From: Lacisediminihabitans sp046156175
GTDB lineage: Bacteria; Actinomycetota; Actinomycetes; Actinomycetales; Microbacteriaceae
DNA length: 64,000 nt
NCBI RefSeq assembly: GCF_046156175.1
Contig: NZ_JAYLVL010000002.1
Coordinates: 310,001-374,000 of the forward strand
Direction: 5' to 3'
Part shown: positions 62,239 to 64,000 of the stretch, piece after piece
Layout: each line of letters opens with the position of its first letter
Numbering within the stretch: position 1 is the stretch's first letter
Made by a program: the position numbers and the translations under genes
Notes under the pieces: generated by a model
What the model was told of the DNA's origin: nothing
The model's input: the letters and a program-made list of their open reading frames with translations, nothing else
Databases searched by the model: none

Positions 62239-63657
62239 CTAGACCACTTCTGCCAGGAAGGACTGGTCGAGTAGTGGACCGCGCGCGAGTGAGGTCCAGG
62301 CCCGGCCGAGAGCCTCGATGGCACGATCGGTCTCGTCAGCCGAATGCCCGAAGGGGATGCGCAGGAAACGCTCGAAGGCACCATCGATTCCGAAGCGGGG
62401 GCCCGCCGCCAGCAGCAGTCCTTCCGCGCGTGCGGCGAGCGTCAGTTGCGAGCTCACCGGCGCTCCGAGGTTGACCCAGGTGGTGAGGCCGCCATTCGGG
62501 GTCGGCACCCGCCACTCCGGGAAGGCAGCCGCGAGAGCCCCGGCGAGGTGGTCCCGGCCCGCCCGCAACTGCGCCTGGCGAATATCGAGAATGGCGTCGT
62601 ACTGATCGAGGAGGTTCTTCACCACGAGCTGTTCGAGGGCCGGAGTGCCGAGGTCGCCAGCGCTCCGCGCTCGCGTGAGCTTCTGGATGAGCTGCCGCTC
62701 GGCCCGGATCCAGCCGATCCGCACCCCGCCCCACACCGTCTTCCCGACCGATCCGATGGTGACGGCGGCACCGTAGGCCGCGAGGGGCAGCGGGGGATCC
62801 GGCCGGTCGATGGTCAGCTCGGCCATGGTCTCGTCTGCGACGATCACCGTGCCCTGCCGTTCGGCGAGCGCCAGCATCCGCTCCCGCATCGCGGCCGGCA
62901 TGGTCTGCCCGGTGGGATTGTGGAAGTCGGGCATGAGGTAGCCCATCGCCGGGCTGGAGCGTTGGATGGCCTGCTCGAGCGCCGCTTCATCCCAGCCGTC
63001 ATCGCTCGTCACGCTCACGGGAACGAGCCGCGCTCCGGTGAGCCGGAGGGCTTCATAGGCATGCGGATAGCTCGGAGATTCGACGAGGGCGCTGTCGCCG
63101 CGACCGAGGATGGTGCGCGCGAGCAGGGCGATCGCGTGCTGGGCACCGAGGGTGATCATGATCTGCTCCGGTTCGGTCGGCAGCCCCCTCGCGCTGTACC
63201 GGTCGGCGACGGCGGCGCGCAGCACCGGGAGTCCGATCGGGTCGAAGCCCGGGTCGCCCAGATAGGCGGGAAGCTCGGTGGCCGCCTGGAGCGCCGCTGC
63301 AGCGAGCGCCGGGATCGCGGGCAGCGCCGCCTTGCTGAAGTCGAGGTATCCGGCCTGATGGTTGTCGATGATGATCGGCGAACGCGAGGGCAGCCGCGCG
63401 ACGCTGCCCGATCCGCGGAGGCTGTCGAGGTATCCCCCTTCCCTCAGCTCGCCATAGCTCGCCGTCACCGTGGTGCGACTGACCCCGAGCTGCGCCGCCA
63501 GGTCACGCTCAGCGGGCACCCGGGTGCCGAGGGGGATGCGCCCGTCGAGGATGAGCAGGCGGATGCGATCGGCGAGTGCCGCGTAGGCCGGAGCGGCGGT
63601 GGCCTCTCGCCACCCCCGCAAGAGGGAGGCCAATGATCGGGCCGACAGGGAGTTCAT
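62239..63657 (-). CDS. MocR-type regulator (GntR HTH fused to aminotransferase)
   Basis: 472 aa. The N-terminal GntR winged helix (PAERDLAAQLGVSRTTVTASYGELREGGYL) is joined to a fold-type I aminotransferase domain with SPAMGYLMPDFHNPTG, VADETMAEL and IGSVGKTVWGGVRIGW, where the PLP lysine lies. It uses PLP or an amino acid adduct as signal. It diverges from a YczE-like membrane gene; in Bacillus a MocR protein (YczR) neighbours and controls yczE, so the same pairing is likely here. Confidence 0.92.
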   Translation of the reverse strand: MNSLSARSLASLLRGWREATAAPAYAALADRIRLLILDGRIPLGTRVPAERDLAAQLGVSRTTVTASYGELREGGYLDSLRGSGSVARLPSRSPIIIDNHQAGYLDFSKAALPAIPALAAAALQAATELPAYLGDPGFDPIGLPVLRAAVADRYSARGLPTEPEQIMITLGAQHAIALLARTILGRGDSALVESPSYPHAYEALRLTGARLVPVSVTSDDGWDEAALEQAIQRSSPAMGYLMPDFHNPTGQTMPAAMRERMLALAERQGTVIVADETMAELTIDRPDPPLPLAAYGAAVTIGSVGKTVWGGVRIGWIRAERQLIQKLTRARSAGDLGTPALEQLVVKNLLDQYDAILDIRQAQLRAGRDHLAGALAAAFPEWRVPTPNGGLTTWVNLGAPVSSQLTLAARAEGLLLAAGPRFGIDGAFERFLRIPFGHSADETDRAIEALGRAWTSLARGPLLDQSFLAEVV

Positions 63658-63674
63658 AGAGCCACTCTAAAAGT

Positions 63675-63710
63675 ATTGGCATCTTGCCAGAAGGCCAATC
63701 TGCTAATTGG
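63675..63710. promoter_or_regulatory. Probable MocR operator
   Basis: ATTGGC (63675-63680), GCCAAT (63694-63699) and ATTGG (63706-63710) form one inverted and one direct repeat in the 61-base gap between the divergent genes. MocR proteins bind closely spaced direct and inverted half-sites, so this is a good candidate control site for both genes. Confidence 0.5.
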
Positions 63711-63718
63711 ATGGGTAA

Positions 63719-64000
63719 ATGATGATTCGACGCCTGGCCCAGCTGCTCGTCGGCCTGATCCTCTACGGGTTCGCGATCGCGATGATGGTGCAGGCGGGCA
63801 TCGGCGTCTCGCCCTGGGATGTGCTCACGCAGGGCATCGCGAGGCAGACCGGTCTCGCGTTCGGCCTGATCACGAATGTCGTCGGGCTGCTGGTGCTGCT
63901 GTTGTGGATCCCCATCCGCCAGAGGCCGGGCCTCGGCACGCTGCTCAACGTGCTGCTGATCGGGCCGAGCGCCCAGTTCGGCCTGTGGCTGCTGCCGGTC
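63719..64000 (+). CDS. YczE-like membrane protein, N-terminal part, cut by window edge
   Basis: 94 codons are visible and the frame is open to the end. It starts MMIRRLAQLLVGLILYGFAI, followed by MMVQAGIGVSPWDVLTQGIA and TGLAFGLITNVVGLLVLLLW, matching YczE/YitT-type membrane proteins (GxGxSPWDVLxxG motif). Several membrane helices. The function is unknown. Divergence from the MocR gene supports the assignment. Confidence 0.8.
   Translation, partial: MMIRRLAQLLVGLILYGFAIAMMVQAGIGVSPWDVLTQGIARQTGLAFGLITNVVGLLVLLLWIPIRQRPGLGTLLNVLLIGPSAQFGLWLLPV

Overview
The window is high-GC DNA from an actinobacterium, most likely a member of the Microbacteriaceae. The basis is codon use, frequent GTG starts, and protein families typical of that group: DUF1206, the stand-alone LysR-type HTH protein, secreted PKD/LamG proteins, and RND and DHA2 pumps. 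I cannot name genus or species from sequence alone. There are no rRNA genes, no complete tRNA gene and no CRISPR array.

Left edge (1-660): the start of a leftward plasmid-type replication initiator runs off the window. Beside it lies the 3' half of a tRNA (anticodon loop reading GAA, Phe) followed directly by a rho-independent terminator. This is the layout expected at the chromosomal boundary of an element integrated in a tRNA gene. Next comes a partly decayed stretch (758-2330): an intact PPK2 polyphosphate kinase, a PAP2 phosphatase gene that has lost its two central catalytic motifs, and a DUF1206 remnant.

Housekeeping block (2567-14214): lipid kinase, methyltransferase, divergent LysG/LysE pair, SRAP (HMCES/YedK) protein, zinc metallopeptidase, acyl-CoA oxidase-like enzyme, thioredoxin, a MarR regulator divergent from a TspO-MFS operon, and prolyl aminopeptidase.

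Exopolysaccharide locus (14471-44359): about 30 kb for making and exporting a surface polysaccharide. Operon A (+) has a WcaJ-type initiating transferase, two GT4 enzymes, a Wzy-like polymerase, a Wzz/BY-kinase-like protein with a degenerate ATP site, and, in the middle and translationally coupled to the glycosyltransferases, two very large secreted proteins (2199 and 1093 aa) built of propeller, FN3, LamG and PKD modules. Block B (-) has a GT2, a hexapeptide acyltransferase, a CDP-alcohol phosphotransferase and a membrane-anchored protein. Operon C (+) has a GT, a GT2, a polysaccharide deacetylase, a pyruvyltransferase, an FrhB-like iron-sulfur protein and a Wzx flippase. A secreted beta-helix protein (-) and a TagD-like cytidylyltransferase (+) close the locus. 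The beta-helix protein shares a roughly 200-residue module with the two giants, which ties the three together as a probable cell-surface or matrix toolkit for this polysaccharide.

Right part (44432-64000): a minimal LysR-HTH protein, a GC-rich repeat tract, RecQ, a CPBP protease, a secreted 5'-nucleotidase, tandem EamA transporters, a secreted protein with a sortase-like H-C-R pattern behind a poly-Ala arm, a secreted haemagglutinin-like protein, a DEAD-box RNA helicase with a long 12-residue repeat arm, a lipoprotein esterase, a Nudix hydrolase, an RND transporter, and a MocR regulator divergent from a YczE-like membrane protein cut by the window edge.
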